A stretch of DNA of 64,000 nucleotides from Pseudidiomarina atlantica (GTDB taxonomy: Bacteria > Pseudomonadota > Gammaproteobacteria > Enterobacterales > Alteromonadaceae), in assembly GCF_000753735.1 (NCBI RefSeq), contig NZ_JPIN01000005.1, positions 222,075 through 286,074 of the forward strand, read 5' to 3'. The number at the start of each line of letters is the position of its first letter. Positions within the stretch are counted from its first letter, which is position 1. Below, piece after piece: positions 8,361 through 17,061 of the stretch. Position numbers and translations under genes: made by a program. A model generated the notes under the pieces. That model was not told the DNA's origin and made no database searches. It was given only the letters and a program-made list of their open reading frames with translations.

Positions 8361-10382
8361 ATGGGAATGATGGGTCGCGCAACAACTAAAATCGTTATCG
8401 CTGCATTAACAGCAGGCAGCCTGTGGGGTTGTAGCTTCAATCCTGAACCGATCACGGTCAATCCAGATCGCATGCAAAACGCGGCCGAGCCTATCGATGA
8501 AAACCTCAGTGAAGCATCTGATACCATCGAAAGTCAGGGTTTCCAACGCTTGCGCTCGCTTGATTATGAAAACTATCTAAAGCGCAGTGATCGTGACCCC
8601 GCCATGGAATTTAGCGACAACGACACGCATACCATTAGTGCCAACGAATTGCCCATGCGCAACTTCATTGAGACAGTATTTGGTAAAGCCCTCGAAACTA
8701 ATTACGTGATTGCTGTAAAGGAAGAGTTACGTAAGAACGTCACCTTGAACTTATCCAAAGCCGTCAGCTCACGCGAGCTGTTCCGGTTGTCGCGGCAATT
8801 ACTCATCGACAATGGCCTCGATGTCGCGCTGCGCGATAACACCTATTATATTTTCCCGCGCACCAATGAGCGTGCCGACGTGGTCATTGGCTTCGGTCGT
8901 CGTTATGCCGACGTGCCCGATACCGCGCAAAATATTTTGCAGGTCATTCCGCTCAAATACGGTCTAAAAACCTCGCTGGAGCGCACCTTACGCAACCTGA
9001 CCAGCGTCAGTTTGTCGGCCGATATGACGCAAAACGCCTTTTTTGCCGAAGGCTCACGCGCTGAAATCATTCGCTTGCTTGATTTAATCTACTTGCTCGA
9101 TGTGCCAGCTAACCGCGGACGTAATATCGCCATGGTGGAGCTGACTTACTTGGCGCCAATGGATTATATCGACCAGCTCAAAGAACTGATGGAAGCCGAA
9201 GGTATTAGCGTCGGTCGCCAAGCTGGCATGGGCGTCGCTGTGCATACGGTCCCCGTCAATCAGCTAGGGGCCGTGGCCATGTTCGCCTCCAACGAAGAAG
9301 TGCTGGAACGAGCACGCTATTGGACGCAACAAATCGATCAGCCTAGCCAAGGACCAGAAAAAGGCTATTACATTTACCACCCACGCTATGCGCGGGCGTC
9401 TGACCTTGGTGCATCGATTGGTTCATTGATCGGCGGTTCCTACACCGGCGGTAATAATTCGCGTGATACCCAGTCAGCGCAGGGCGGCACCGGGCAAGCC
9501 AGTGCCACCACCAGTAGCAATGGCAACATGACCATGACCGTCGACGAGCGCTCCAACTCGATTATTTTCTACACCACAGGTGGCGATTACAAAGCGCTGC
9601 TACCGGTGATCAAACGCCTCGATGTCATGCCAAAACAAATTGTACTCGACGCCACCATTGCCGAAGTCACTATGACGGATGAATTCTCGCAGGGCTTCGA
9701 GTTTGCCTTCCGTAACGGCGAGTACAGCGGCGGTACGCTGGGCTCATTTGGCGTCAATGACCTCGGCGGATTTGCGCTGAACTGGGTCGACGGCTTCGAT
9801 CGCTTTATCGCGCGCTTGCAGCAGAGCACCAATTTGGTCAACGTGATTTCGAACCCAACGCTGGTGGTACGCGATGGCGTTGCAGCCAGCATCAACGTTG
9901 GCAACGATATCCCGACGGTGGGCTCGACCACCTTTACCGAAGACCTGCAAAGCCAAACGCAGTCGGTCACCTATCGTAAAACCGGCGTGCAATTAAGTGT
10001 CACACCAACCATTAATGCGCAAGGCCTGGTAGTGTTACAAATTAATCAAACGATCTCGAACACGTCGCCAACAGGGCCGTCTGTGGCGGGAAATCCGAGT
10101 ATCTTCGAACGCACCATCACTACCGAGGTGATTGCGCAAAGCGGACAAACCATTTTGCTGGGCGGTCTGATTTCTGAGAACACCTCGAGTGGCGACAGCA
10201 AGGTTCCGATTATGGGCGATATTCCAGTGTTGGGTAACTTGTTTAAATCGGAGAGTGAATCAAAAGAAAAAACCGAATTGGTGATTTTTATCACACCGCG
10301 AATTATTGAGCGGACAGAACAGTGGGAAGAAATCAGAAAAACTATCGCAGATGGCTTGACAACTATCTCGGTTAACGACTAA
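8361..10382 (+). CDS. gspD: Type II secretion secretin GspD, lipoprotein form
   Basis: A 673-aa outer-membrane secretin. The ATG at 8361 is preferred because AAGGGG lies 5 bp upstream and the protein then starts with a lipoprotein signal ending in a lipobox (LWGC), so it may reach the outer membrane as a lipoprotein without a pilotin. N0-N3 ring-building domains occupy about 70-400, with a Gly/Ser/Asn-rich linker within N3 (around 365-395). The secretin core follows: VISNPTLVVRDGVAASINVGNDIP, the VGST gate-like segment, and the closing motif LGGLI...KVPIMGDIPVLGNLFKS...ELVIFITPRII. It is the last gene of the secretion operon. Confidence 0.93.
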   Translation: MGMMGRATTKIVIAALTAGSLWGCSFNPEPITVNPDRMQNAAEPIDENLSEASDTIESQGFQRLRSLDYENYLKRSDRDPAMEFSDNDTHTISANELPMRNFIETVFGKALETNYVIAVKEELRKNVTLNLSKAVSSRELFRLSRQLLIDNGLDVALRDNTYYIFPRTNERADVVIGFGRRYADVPDTAQNILQVIPLKYGLKTSLERTLRNLTSVSLSADMTQNAFFAEGSRAEIIRLLDLIYLLDVPANRGRNIAMVELTYLAPMDYIDQLKELMEAEGISVGRQAGMGVAVHTVPVNQLGAVAMFASNEEVLERARYWTQQIDQPSQGPEKGYYIYHPRYARASDLGASIGSLIGGSYTGGNNSRDTQSAQGGTGQASATTSSNGNMTMTVDERSNSIIFYTTGGDYKALLPVIKRLDVMPKQIVLDATIAEVTMTDEFSQGFEFAFRNGEYSGGTLGSFGVNDLGGFALNWVDGFDRFIARLQQSTNLVNVISNPTLVVRDGVAASINVGNDIPTVGSTTFTEDLQSQTQSVTYRKTGVQLSVTPTINAQGLVVLQINQTISNTSPTGPSVAGNPSIFERTITTEVIAQSGQTILLGGLISENTSSGDSKVPIMGDIPVLGNLFKSESESKEKTELVIFITPRIIERTEQWEEIRKTIADGLTTISVND

Positions 10383-10691
10383 TCTTGCTTTCAACTTTGC
10401 AAAATTGTTGAGCTATGGACGTGCTTATAACCATAATTAACAAACTCAACAGCAAAGCTTTTTGGGGAACTCCGGTTTGGAGTTTGCGAAAAAAATTTGG
10501 ACTCTAGCTCTTCGTAGAGTGTTCTCAGGCAAGCCTAATCACCTTGGACCTGGGACCTGCAACTTGAAAAAGCGCGAAAGTTCATAGCAAATCGAAGCGA
10601 CCAAGTTTGAATAACGCGGTCAATTTGATAACTACAGAGAAGAAGGCACAGGAATGCTGGAATCTCTTATTTCATGAAATTGGAGAACATC
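10383..10691 (+). promoter_or_regulatory. 309-bp gap: likely promoter and long leader of the exoprotein gene
   Basis: No credible gene lies here. The sequence holds two small hairpins: AACTCC-GGTTT-GGAGTT at 10469-10484, and ACTCTA with TAGAGT at 10501-10520. The first is followed by an A-run rather than a T-run, so it is not an obvious terminator for gspD. The rest is moderately AT-rich, and no clear -35/-10 pair with standard spacing could be chosen. A long structured leader before a highly expressed surface-protein gene would be in keeping with its codon bias, but transcription start sites are not visible from sequence. Confidence 0.4.
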
Positions 10692-12434
10692 ATGACAAAC
10701 ATGTTTAAACGTTCGCTAGTAGCTTTGGCAATCGCCGGCGCTAGCACGGGAGCGATGGCTGCAGACGTCTCTCTCACTGACACTACGTATGCGACAGATG
10801 AATTCATGTCTACCATGGAGCAAATCTTGTCGAAAAATATCGTCTTAACTTTGAACGATGAGTACAAAGAAGGCGATTACATTTACTTGCGTCTTGAAGA
10901 TGGTGCTTACATCGACGGCGCACCTGACCAATTGACTGTTGGTTTCGGTGAGCAGTTCGACGAAGGCGACTTCGCGGGCAACGGTGTAATCCCAGCAGCA
11001 GCTGGTAGCTACAACGACGACGCAGACGCAGAAGACGTAAACAAGGGTATCACTCTTGATTTCGTAGCTGAAACTGCTGACGACGCTGGTAACACTGTTC
11101 TTATCTACCGTGTAACCAACATCTTTGGTGACGAGAACACGAACTCAAACGACACCACTTACGGTATCAACCTTGACTTCGGTCGCTTCAACTTTGACGC
11201 GCCAGTGGTTGTTGCTCAAAACGGTGTAATGTTTGACACATTCTCACGTTTGGACGACCAGCCTTGGCCAACCAACACTAACCCATGGCCGTTTGACACT
11301 GTGTCAGCTCCTATGACTGACAACACTCAGTTGTTCAAAATGGGTCCACAGTTCTACCTTGACGTAGAAGAAGAGTTCGAAGGCGAGTTAGACGTATGGG
11401 ATTTCCGTCGTACCTTCCGTACTCCGGGCGCATCGCACGGTAACCAAGATACCTCATCTTCAAGCTTGTTCTGGGTTCGTACCACCGACAACCCTGACAC
11501 AGGTACCTTAGCTGACGATAACGCCGGCGAATGGGACTTCGTAGTTCAAGTTGACAGCGATGTTGAAGAGCAAATCGAATTCACCTTGTCTGGTGACAAC
11601 ATGTTTGGTTGGATCGACAGCGCTAACCCAGCGGGTCTCGAAGCAGTCTTCAGTGGTAACAGCTGTGCTTATATCAGCCACACGGCTTCAGTATTGAACT
11701 TCCGTTGTGCAAGCGTTGACGTACCTACAGGTTTGTTGTTCGACCTAGTTGCGACTATGGATTCTGCACAGAATCCTAAGCAAGACGGTGAATTCACTAT
11801 CTCTGCAAACGTCAACTGGACGCACACTACTACGCAGTACACTGACGGTGGTGCAACTGACAACGTGAACTTCCCAGAAGACGGCGTATTGTTAGAGTCA
11901 CCTGCTTACGGTGAAACTAGCTTGTCAGGTCTTTACGCTGGTGAGTGGACTGTTAACGGTTCTGTAACGCACATCCCATATATGCCTTACAGCGCACAGT
12001 CTGAAGCAGGCGAAATCGTACCAATCAGCCAGATCATCTACGTGACCAACAACTCACGTGATCCAGGCTTCGACGACGCAGTTGTCGGTGGTCCGAATGA
12101 CTTCGACGGTCCAGCTCCTGAGAACAACAACGTAGACCGCATCATCTGGGTTGAAGTTATGGAAGAAAATGGTGACACCACTACTTTCGAACTTGACGCT
12201 TTAGCTAACCCAGGCGTAACTGCAATTGCTGGCGAAATCCGCTCTGCATTGTTCAACGCTGGTATGTTGGATCGCACTCGTTTCTTGTCACTGACTGTGA
12301 ACGTAGCGGACTACCCAACTAACGTGTCTATCTACTCTGCATACAACGTCAACGGTTCTGACCGTGGCTGGGTACAAAACGACTCAGTACGTACCGATAT
12401 GGACTTGTATCGCAACAACGACATCATCGATTAA
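10692..12434 (+). CDS. Large acidic exported protein, candidate T2SS substrate or S-layer-type protein
   Basis: A 580-aa protein that I do not recognise at family level. The ATG at 10692 has GGAG 6 bp upstream; an in-frame ATG at 10674 does not. A Sec signal peptide (FKRSLVALAIAGASTGAMA/AD) is cleaved after residue 23. The mature chain is rich in Asp, Glu, Asn and Thr, predicted mostly beta, and has only one close Cys pair (325 and 339). Codons are biased to the GGT, CGT, GCT, AAC, GAC, GAA set, unlike its neighbours, which suggests very high expression. It directly follows gspD and ends at a strong terminator. It could be an S-layer subunit (Slr4-like proteins are known in marine Gammaproteobacteria) or another abundant exoprotein. 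Confidence 0.93.
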   Translation: MTNMFKRSLVALAIAGASTGAMAADVSLTDTTYATDEFMSTMEQILSKNIVLTLNDEYKEGDYIYLRLEDGAYIDGAPDQLTVGFGEQFDEGDFAGNGVIPAAAGSYNDDADAEDVNKGITLDFVAETADDAGNTVLIYRVTNIFGDENTNSNDTTYGINLDFGRFNFDAPVVVAQNGVMFDTFSRLDDQPWPTNTNPWPFDTVSAPMTDNTQLFKMGPQFYLDVEEEFEGELDVWDFRRTFRTPGASHGNQDTSSSSLFWVRTTDNPDTGTLADDNAGEWDFVVQVDSDVEEQIEFTLSGDNMFGWIDSANPAGLEAVFSGNSCAYISHTASVLNFRCASVDVPTGLLFDLVATMDSAQNPKQDGEFTISANVNWTHTTTQYTDGGATDNVNFPEDGVLLESPAYGETSLSGLYAGEWTVNGSVTHIPYMPYSAQSEAGEIVPISQIIYVTNNSRDPGFDDAVVGGPNDFDGPAPENNNVDRIIWVEVMEENGDTTTFELDALANPGVTAIAGEIRSALFNAGMLDRTRFLSLTVNVADYPTNVSIYSAYNVNGSDRGWVQNDSVRTDMDLYRNNDIID

Positions 12435-12476
12435 TAAGAGCTTTAAGCTAGTAATCGATAACAAAATCGTTATGAT

Positions 12477-12505
12477 AAAACGCTCCTTCGGGAGCGTTTT
12501 TTTTT
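12477..12505 (+). terminator. Strong intrinsic terminator after the exoprotein gene
   Basis: A perfect 6-bp GC-rich stem CGCTCC/GGAGCG closed by a TTCG tetraloop (12481-12496) is preceded by AAAA and followed by nine T residues. This is a textbook Rho-independent terminator. It ends the exoprotein transcript 43 bp after its stop, so the downstream wzz-like gene needs its own promoter in the short gap to 12557. Confidence 0.93.
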
Positions 12506-12556
12506 GCTAAGATGGAACGCATAAATAACTAACAATTGAACAATTAAGGAAAGCAT

Positions 12557-13462
12557 GTGAGTAGCAACAAAAGCGACTTAATGGCGTTTATACGGCTGAT
12601 TCGAAGCAACTTTTGGTTTCTTGCAATCTTCACCAGCGTATTTGCCGTGCTGGCAATAGTTGTTGCACTGTCACTACCGAACAAGTACTCATCGCAAGTG
12701 AAATTGGCCGCCGTTGAAGAAGAATCCAACTTTGGTTTAGGCGCACTAGCCGGGCAATTTGGTGGCTTAGCGAGTCTGGCTGGAGTGTCACTAGGTGGCA
12801 GCGACGTTAATCGTATTATCGATACCCTGAACTCACGTGACTTCATCAAATCCTTTATCCAAGAACAAGACATTGCGGTCGAGATTTTCGCCGTCGAAGA
12901 ATGGGACATCGGTACGGATAGTTTCATTTACGACGAAGATATCTACGACGCCCAAGCGCAACAGTGGGTGCGTGAGCCAGAGCCATTAAAAACCGTGGCA
13001 CCAACCGACGAAGAATTGTACGAACGTTTTCGCGAAATGATGTCGGTTGGGCAAGACAAAAAAACCGATTTGATCACCTTATCGGTAACCCATTACAAAC
13101 CAGCGCTGGCGCAACAGTGGGCGCAGCAACTTACACGAGCCCTGAGTGAATACCTGCGGGCGCAAGACCTTGCCGAAGCCGAGCGCAGTATCGCCTTTAT
13201 TAACGAAAACTATGCCAAGGCGGAAATTGTTGAAGTGCGCACTACCTTATCGCAAGTGCTGCAAGAACAATATCAAAAGCTGATGCTCACCAAAGTGCGT
13301 GATTATTACGGCTTTGAGATCCGCGACTCCGCTTATTTACCAGAAGAAAAATCAAGTCCGAAGCGAGCGCTTATGGTGGTCGGTATCACCTTTTTAGGGG
13401 GCCTACTCGGGCTGTTTATTGTATTGGTACGGGTTTACGTAGCGGGCAGTAAAGATGCTTGA
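12557..13462 (+). CDS. Wzz-like polysaccharide chain-length regulator
   Basis: A 301-aa inner-membrane protein. It starts at GTG 12557, with AAGGA 6 bp upstream. Two membrane helices flank a large periplasmic part: residues of about 19-39 (FWFLAIFTSVFAVLAIVVALSL) and 273-296 (ALMVVGITFLGGLLGLFIVLV). The second is preceded by the Pro-rich motif YLPEEKSSPKRA typical of Wzz/PCP proteins. No C-terminal kinase domain is present, so it is a PCP-1-type regulator of polymer length rather than a Wzc. It overlaps the following Wzy-like gene by 8 bp, which pairs a length regulator with a polymerase. Confidence 0.85.
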   Translation: MSSNKSDLMAFIRLIRSNFWFLAIFTSVFAVLAIVVALSLPNKYSSQVKLAAVEEESNFGLGALAGQFGGLASLAGVSLGGSDVNRIIDTLNSRDFIKSFIQEQDIAVEIFAVEEWDIGTDSFIYDEDIYDAQAQQWVREPEPLKTVAPTDEELYERFREMMSVGQDKKTDLITLSVTHYKPALAQQWAQQLTRALSEYLRAQDLAEAERSIAFINENYAKAEIVEVRTTLSQVLQEQYQKLMLTKVRDYYGFEIRDSAYLPEEKSSPKRALMVVGITFLGGLLGLFIVLVRVYVAGSKDA

Positions 13463-14702
13463 AGGCATTTTTGCCGTTAGTGTGATTGTCTGTGCGCTGC
13501 TCATTGCACGGCGCCAAAACCGCATGATCGGCGCCTTCATCGTCCTCTTTGCCGCGTACTATTACATCGGTTGGTTGTTTGCCAACAACATGACGCCGTG
13601 GCAGCTGAACTATTACAGCCTGGCGGTATCGGCATTGCTGGTCGGGGTGCTAATGGCCAATTTATTGGTGCATTACCGCCGTAGCTTAGCTCCTCAAAGC
13701 AAACCAAACGACAAGGCATTTGCCGCCGAATTACAAGCAACGCTTAAGCAACCGGCCAATTTCTATCTTAAACTTATCGTGCTGAGCTTGTATGCCATTG
13801 GCGTGCTTGCCTATGTTGCCTTAATTGCGCTGTACGGCGTGCCGGTGCTGAATATCGGTGACCGCTCAGCGGTGCCCGGCTATTTCACCTATATTATCGG
13901 GGTGATTTGGGTACTGTATCCGTATCTTTATGTCACGCTCGAACGTCGGCATGTACTGCCGGCGACCGCACTGACGTTTTTCATCTTATTGACGATGGGC
14001 TATCGCACACCATTAGTCATCACTATTTTGTGTTTCATCTTCTTGAACCTAAAATACCAGCGATTTGTTATCTCAAGGCGGATGAAAATTCTGGGTGTGT
14101 TGTTGCTATTTGCCGTAGCTTCACTGTATCCGCTCATCCGCTTCCAAGAAGATCCGCAAGCGCTTATCACTTTGCTTGGCAACTTAGACCTACCGCCGGA
14201 ACTGTTCTTATTGGCCCCCTTTATTTTGGTCTTCGCCGAGGGCTCGTCGGTGATTTTAGGCATTCACCAAATGCTGCCGAGCATTGGTCCGCAGTATGGT
14301 GCTTTCACTTTGTCAGGATTTGCCACCGTGCTGCCCGGAGAACAGATCCATAGCCGTACTTTGCTGTCGTATTGGCTCGGCCGTACCAATTGGCAGGAAT
14401 CGAGCACGACATCGTCACTGCTAGGGCAGTTTTTAATCGAGTTTGGTTATTGGGGCAGCATTGTGTGTTGTTTGCTGTTGGGCTTTTTTATGGCGTTAGG
14501 CTCGCAACGCTACTTTGAATCCACCGACCGCATGAAAGACTTGCCCTTTGTGCTAGTGTTTGGCTTGCTGACCATCGGCATTCACACCGGTGTACTTGAC
14601 CCCTTGGTAGTGTATGCCTTGATTTTGTATTGCTTAGTGCTGGTGGCAGATCGTCTGGGCGGGCCGCTGGCACAGTTTGTTAAGGCGCGTTATCGCGCCT
14701 AA
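13455..14702 (+). CDS. Wzy-like oligosaccharide repeat-unit polymerase
   Basis: A 415-aa integral membrane protein with about ten or more predicted hydrophobic helices and a large loop in the C-terminal half (about 285-330, GEQIHSRTLLSYWLGRTNWQESS). Family members polymerise undecaprenyl-linked repeat units on the periplasmic face. No conserved motif pins the subfamily; the call rests on topology, length and tight coupling to the Wzz-like gene. Its stop overlaps by 4 bp with the 3' end of the convergent flippase gene on the other strand. The alternatives are an uncharacterised EpsG/O-antigen polymerase variant or a ligase. Confidence 0.7.
   Translation: MLEGIFAVSVIVCALLIARRQNRMIGAFIVLFAAYYYIGWLFANNMTPWQLNYYSLAVSALLVGVLMANLLVHYRRSLAPQSKPNDKAFAAELQATLKQPANFYLKLIVLSLYAIGVLAYVALIALYGVPVLNIGDRSAVPGYFTYIIGVIWVLYPYLYVTLERRHVLPATALTFFILLTMGYRTPLVITILCFIFLNLKYQRFVISRRMKILGVLLLFAVASLYPLIRFQEDPQALITLLGNLDLPPELFLLAPFILVFAEGSSVILGIHQMLPSIGPQYGAFTLSGFATVLPGEQIHSRTLLSYWLGRTNWQESSTTSSLLGQFLIEFGYWGSIVCCLLLGFFMALGSQRYFESTDRMKDLPFVLVFGLLTIGIHTGVLDPLVVYALILYCLVLVADRLGGPLAQFVKARYRA
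14684..14699. terminator. Possible bidirectional hairpin between convergent genes
   Basis: GGCGCG-TTAT-CGCGCC forms a perfect 6-bp stem exactly where the Wzy-like (+) and Wzx-like (-) genes end head to tail. No T-run follows on either strand, so it would be a weak or Rho-assisted stop. It overlaps the last codons of both genes. Confidence 0.35.
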
Positions 14703-15907
14703 TGCGCAAGCACGCGCTGAGCGTAGCGCTGCGCAAAGAAGTTGCGCAAGACAAAGTTAACCACCGCGGCAGCGAGCGCAATCATCAGCGCGAAAGTAGT
14801 ACCGACGGCGTACAAGGCAATACCGATGTAGGCCGCGTTGCCAAGTAAGGTGAGTAAATTCAGGCGGGCAACGTAGCCGTCCTCATTTTGCAGACTCAAA
14901 TAGGTAAGCTTCACAAAGCTGCTTTGCGCCGCCAAAATCAACAGCGCGATCATCAGCGGCAACCACCAGATCTCCATTACCGCAATGCCCATTACGGCTA
15001 AATAGGCCAGCGTCAACACATAGGCCACGACTACACCGGCCACCACCAAAGCTTGATAGCGGGTGCCAATGCTGCGCAACTGTTCGGCGCGGGTAGCAGG
15101 GTTCGCTAGTTGCGTCAAAATGGTATTGCCATAGGTACGCGGCAATAAAATACTAATCGAAATACAGGACACTGCGAGCGCGACCACACTGACAATTTCG
15201 GCAGCGGCGATTTGCTTGATGGCCGCAGGTAAAATAAACACCGCGAAGATGCCGCCAGTGGTCGATACCGCAATGTTGCGAACTTCACGCAGCGACGGCC
15301 GTAAGCCATTGCTGCTCGATGCCGCAGGCAGACGTTGATGACTGAGCAACAACACCGCAAGCCCTAGCGCTAATGCCAGTGCGTAGATCAAATACAAATC
15401 GTGCTGGTTGACCGTTGTCGCCGCTTGGCTGACCCACCAAGGACCTAGCAAACAAGCCAATGAGATCAGCAATTCGGCCAGCGCCAACGGACCGAAGCGA
15501 TGCAGCGCTATAAACCGATAGCGCAACACGTAGTAGAGGTGTAGCAACACTAAAATGACGAGGCTATACCCTAACGAGAAAAGTAAGCCAAAAGCCCACA
15601 GTGCGACGCACAGGAGCCCAGAAAGGGCTAATCCTTGCAATGACTGACGGTAAATACTGCGGTGGTTGCCTTGAAAGTCAGGTTTGAGCAGGAAAAAACC
15701 AAAAGATTGCGCGAAAGCGGTGTTAAGCAACATCAACAAAAAGAAGTCACCACCGAAAGCGGCAGTTAAGTCGGCACTAAAAAATAAGATACTTGCGGAA
15801 AAGAGAATGACGCGCGATGCGCCGGGGCCACCTGTAGCGATAAGCGGCGGCAATGCCTGCTGCAAAAAAGCTTTAACTGTACGCGCGACAGCAGGAGTTG
15901 TTGTCAT
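14699..15907 (-). CDS. Wzx-like polysaccharide flippase
   Basis: A 402-aa membrane protein on the minus strand with about 12 hydrophobic segments throughout and few charged loops. The pattern is that of the MOP/PST flippase superfamily, which moves undecaprenyl-pyrophosphate oligosaccharides across the inner membrane. The N-terminal half carries a short stretch that includes FFLLMLLNTAFAQSFGFFLLKPDF. It converges with the Wzy-like gene and is transcribed last in the minus-strand unit wecG-wecB-wecC-GT4-wzx, 92 bp after the GT4 gene. Exact substrate unknown. Confidence 0.72.
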   Translation of the reverse strand: MTTTPAVARTVKAFLQQALPPLIATGGPGASRVILFSASILFFSADLTAAFGGDFFLLMLLNTAFAQSFGFFLLKPDFQGNHRSIYRQSLQGLALSGLLCVALWAFGLLFSLGYSLVILVLLHLYYVLRYRFIALHRFGPLALAELLISLACLLGPWWVSQAATTVNQHDLYLIYALALALGLAVLLLSHQRLPAASSSNGLRPSLREVRNIAVSTTGGIFAVFILPAAIKQIAAAEIVSVVALAVSCISISILLPRTYGNTILTQLANPATRAEQLRSIGTRYQALVVAGVVVAYVLTLAYLAVMGIAVMEIWWLPLMIALLILAAQSSFVKLTYLSLQNEDGYVARLNLLTLLGNAAYIGIALYAVGTTFALMIALAAAVVNFVLRNFFAQRYAQRVLAH

Positions 15908-15999
15908 TTATGCTTGGCCTCGTTTGCGCGGGTGGTACGCGCGGCAATGTTGGTAAAAACCGCGTTTGCATTGTGCCATGATGGCGCGCGCCGTTTCAA

Positions 16000-17061
16000 C
16001 TAATTAGACCCGGCACTGGCGCGTGCCGCGCAGGCGGCAAAAAAACGCTGCAAGTCGGCGACCACAGGTTCCACCGCGAACTGCTGCTGGGCATAAGCGC
16101 GGGCTTGAGTGCTGAGTTGCGCGTGGTGCTCGGTGCAATAGCGAATGGCGTCGGCCAAATCGTGTGAATCGCCGCGTTCGACTAAGTAGCCGGCCTGTTG
16201 ATGGGGCACCACGTCCGGCGTTGGCCCGTGGGCGAGGGCGACCACCGGCAAGCCGACCGCCATGGCTTCGATAAAGCCCATGCCGAAGGCGTCAAAGGCC
16301 GATGGCAAGACAAACAGGTGATGCTGTTGCAGCACCGCGATTTTGTCGGCGTAATCGACCCAGCCTAAAAACGTCACCCGCGACTGCAAGCCGAAGCGCG
16401 TCACCAAACCTTGCAACAAGGTCAGGTCGGCGCCTTCGCCCGCAATGCTCAGCTGATAATGCTCAGGCAGCTGCAACAGTGCGCCGATGACGCTATGCAC
16501 ATTTTTGCCCGGCACTAAGCGGGTCATGCACAGCAAGCGTACCGGTTCATCTGCGCCTAAGCGCGCAGCCGGTGCCGCCGCCAGAAATTGTGCATCAAGG
16601 GTGTTTGGCACCACGTGTACGCGCTCAGGTGCAACGCCTAAGCGGTCAATCAAGAGGTCTCGCCACCACGGCGTCAGTACACAAATGCCGTCGGCAACGG
16701 CCAGCATACGCCGCAAGAGCCAGCGCCGCCACGCCGAGGTCAAATAGTCAGCGGTGGCCGCTGAGTGAAACTGCAAAACGACAACTGCACCACGACGCTT
16801 AGCCACGCGTGCAAGTAAGTACTTACGCAGCATCGACAACCAGCGCGCACAATGCAGCCAAACAATATCGCCGGCTTGTACTTCGTTGCGCAGCCGCGCG
16901 GCAGCAGCACGGTAGGCGGCAAGCTTACCGCTGGTGCCGCGGTGGGACTCAATGACATTCAAGCCATGTTGTTGCAACTGTGGGCTTTCGCAAAAACTCA
17001 CCAGTGCGGTACTGATACCGCCCTTGCCGTGTTTGACCGCAGTCGCAACTAAGTGAATCAT
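16000..17061 (-). CDS. GT4-family glycosyltransferase
   Basis: A 353-aa cytoplasmic or peripheral glycosyltransferase with the GT-B fold. The C-terminal nucleotide-sugar domain shows VRLLCMTRLVPGKNVHSVIGAL, then IAGEGADL, FLGWVDYADK and the EX7E-like segment AFGMGFIEAMAVGLPVVAL, which are standard GT4 (Glycos_transf_1) landmarks. The N-terminal acceptor domain begins GKGGISTALVSF. It overlaps the wecC stop by 4 bp (ATGA), so the two are coupled. Donor and acceptor cannot be read from sequence; context suggests a sugar added after the GlcNAc-ManNAcA disaccharide. Confidence 0.85.
   Translation of the reverse strand: MIHLVATAVKHGKGGISTALVSFCESPQLQQHGLNVIESHRGTSGKLAAYRAAAARLRNEVQAGDIVWLHCARWLSMLRKYLLARVAKRRGAVVVLQFHSAATADYLTSAWRRWLLRRMLAVADGICVLTPWWRDLLIDRLGVAPERVHVVPNTLDAQFLAAAPAARLGADEPVRLLCMTRLVPGKNVHSVIGALLQLPEHYQLSIAGEGADLTLLQGLVTRFGLQSRVTFLGWVDYADKIAVLQQHHLFVLPSAFDAFGMGFIEAMAVGLPVVALAHGPTPDVVPHQQAGYLVERGDSHDLADAIRYCTEHHAQLSTQARAYAQQQFAVEPVVADLQRFFAACAARASAGSN

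Noticed and set aside
10674..10691. Upstream ATG at 10674 for the exoprotein
   Set aside because: GGAG is correctly spaced only for ATG 10692, and the shorter form gives a standard signal peptide.
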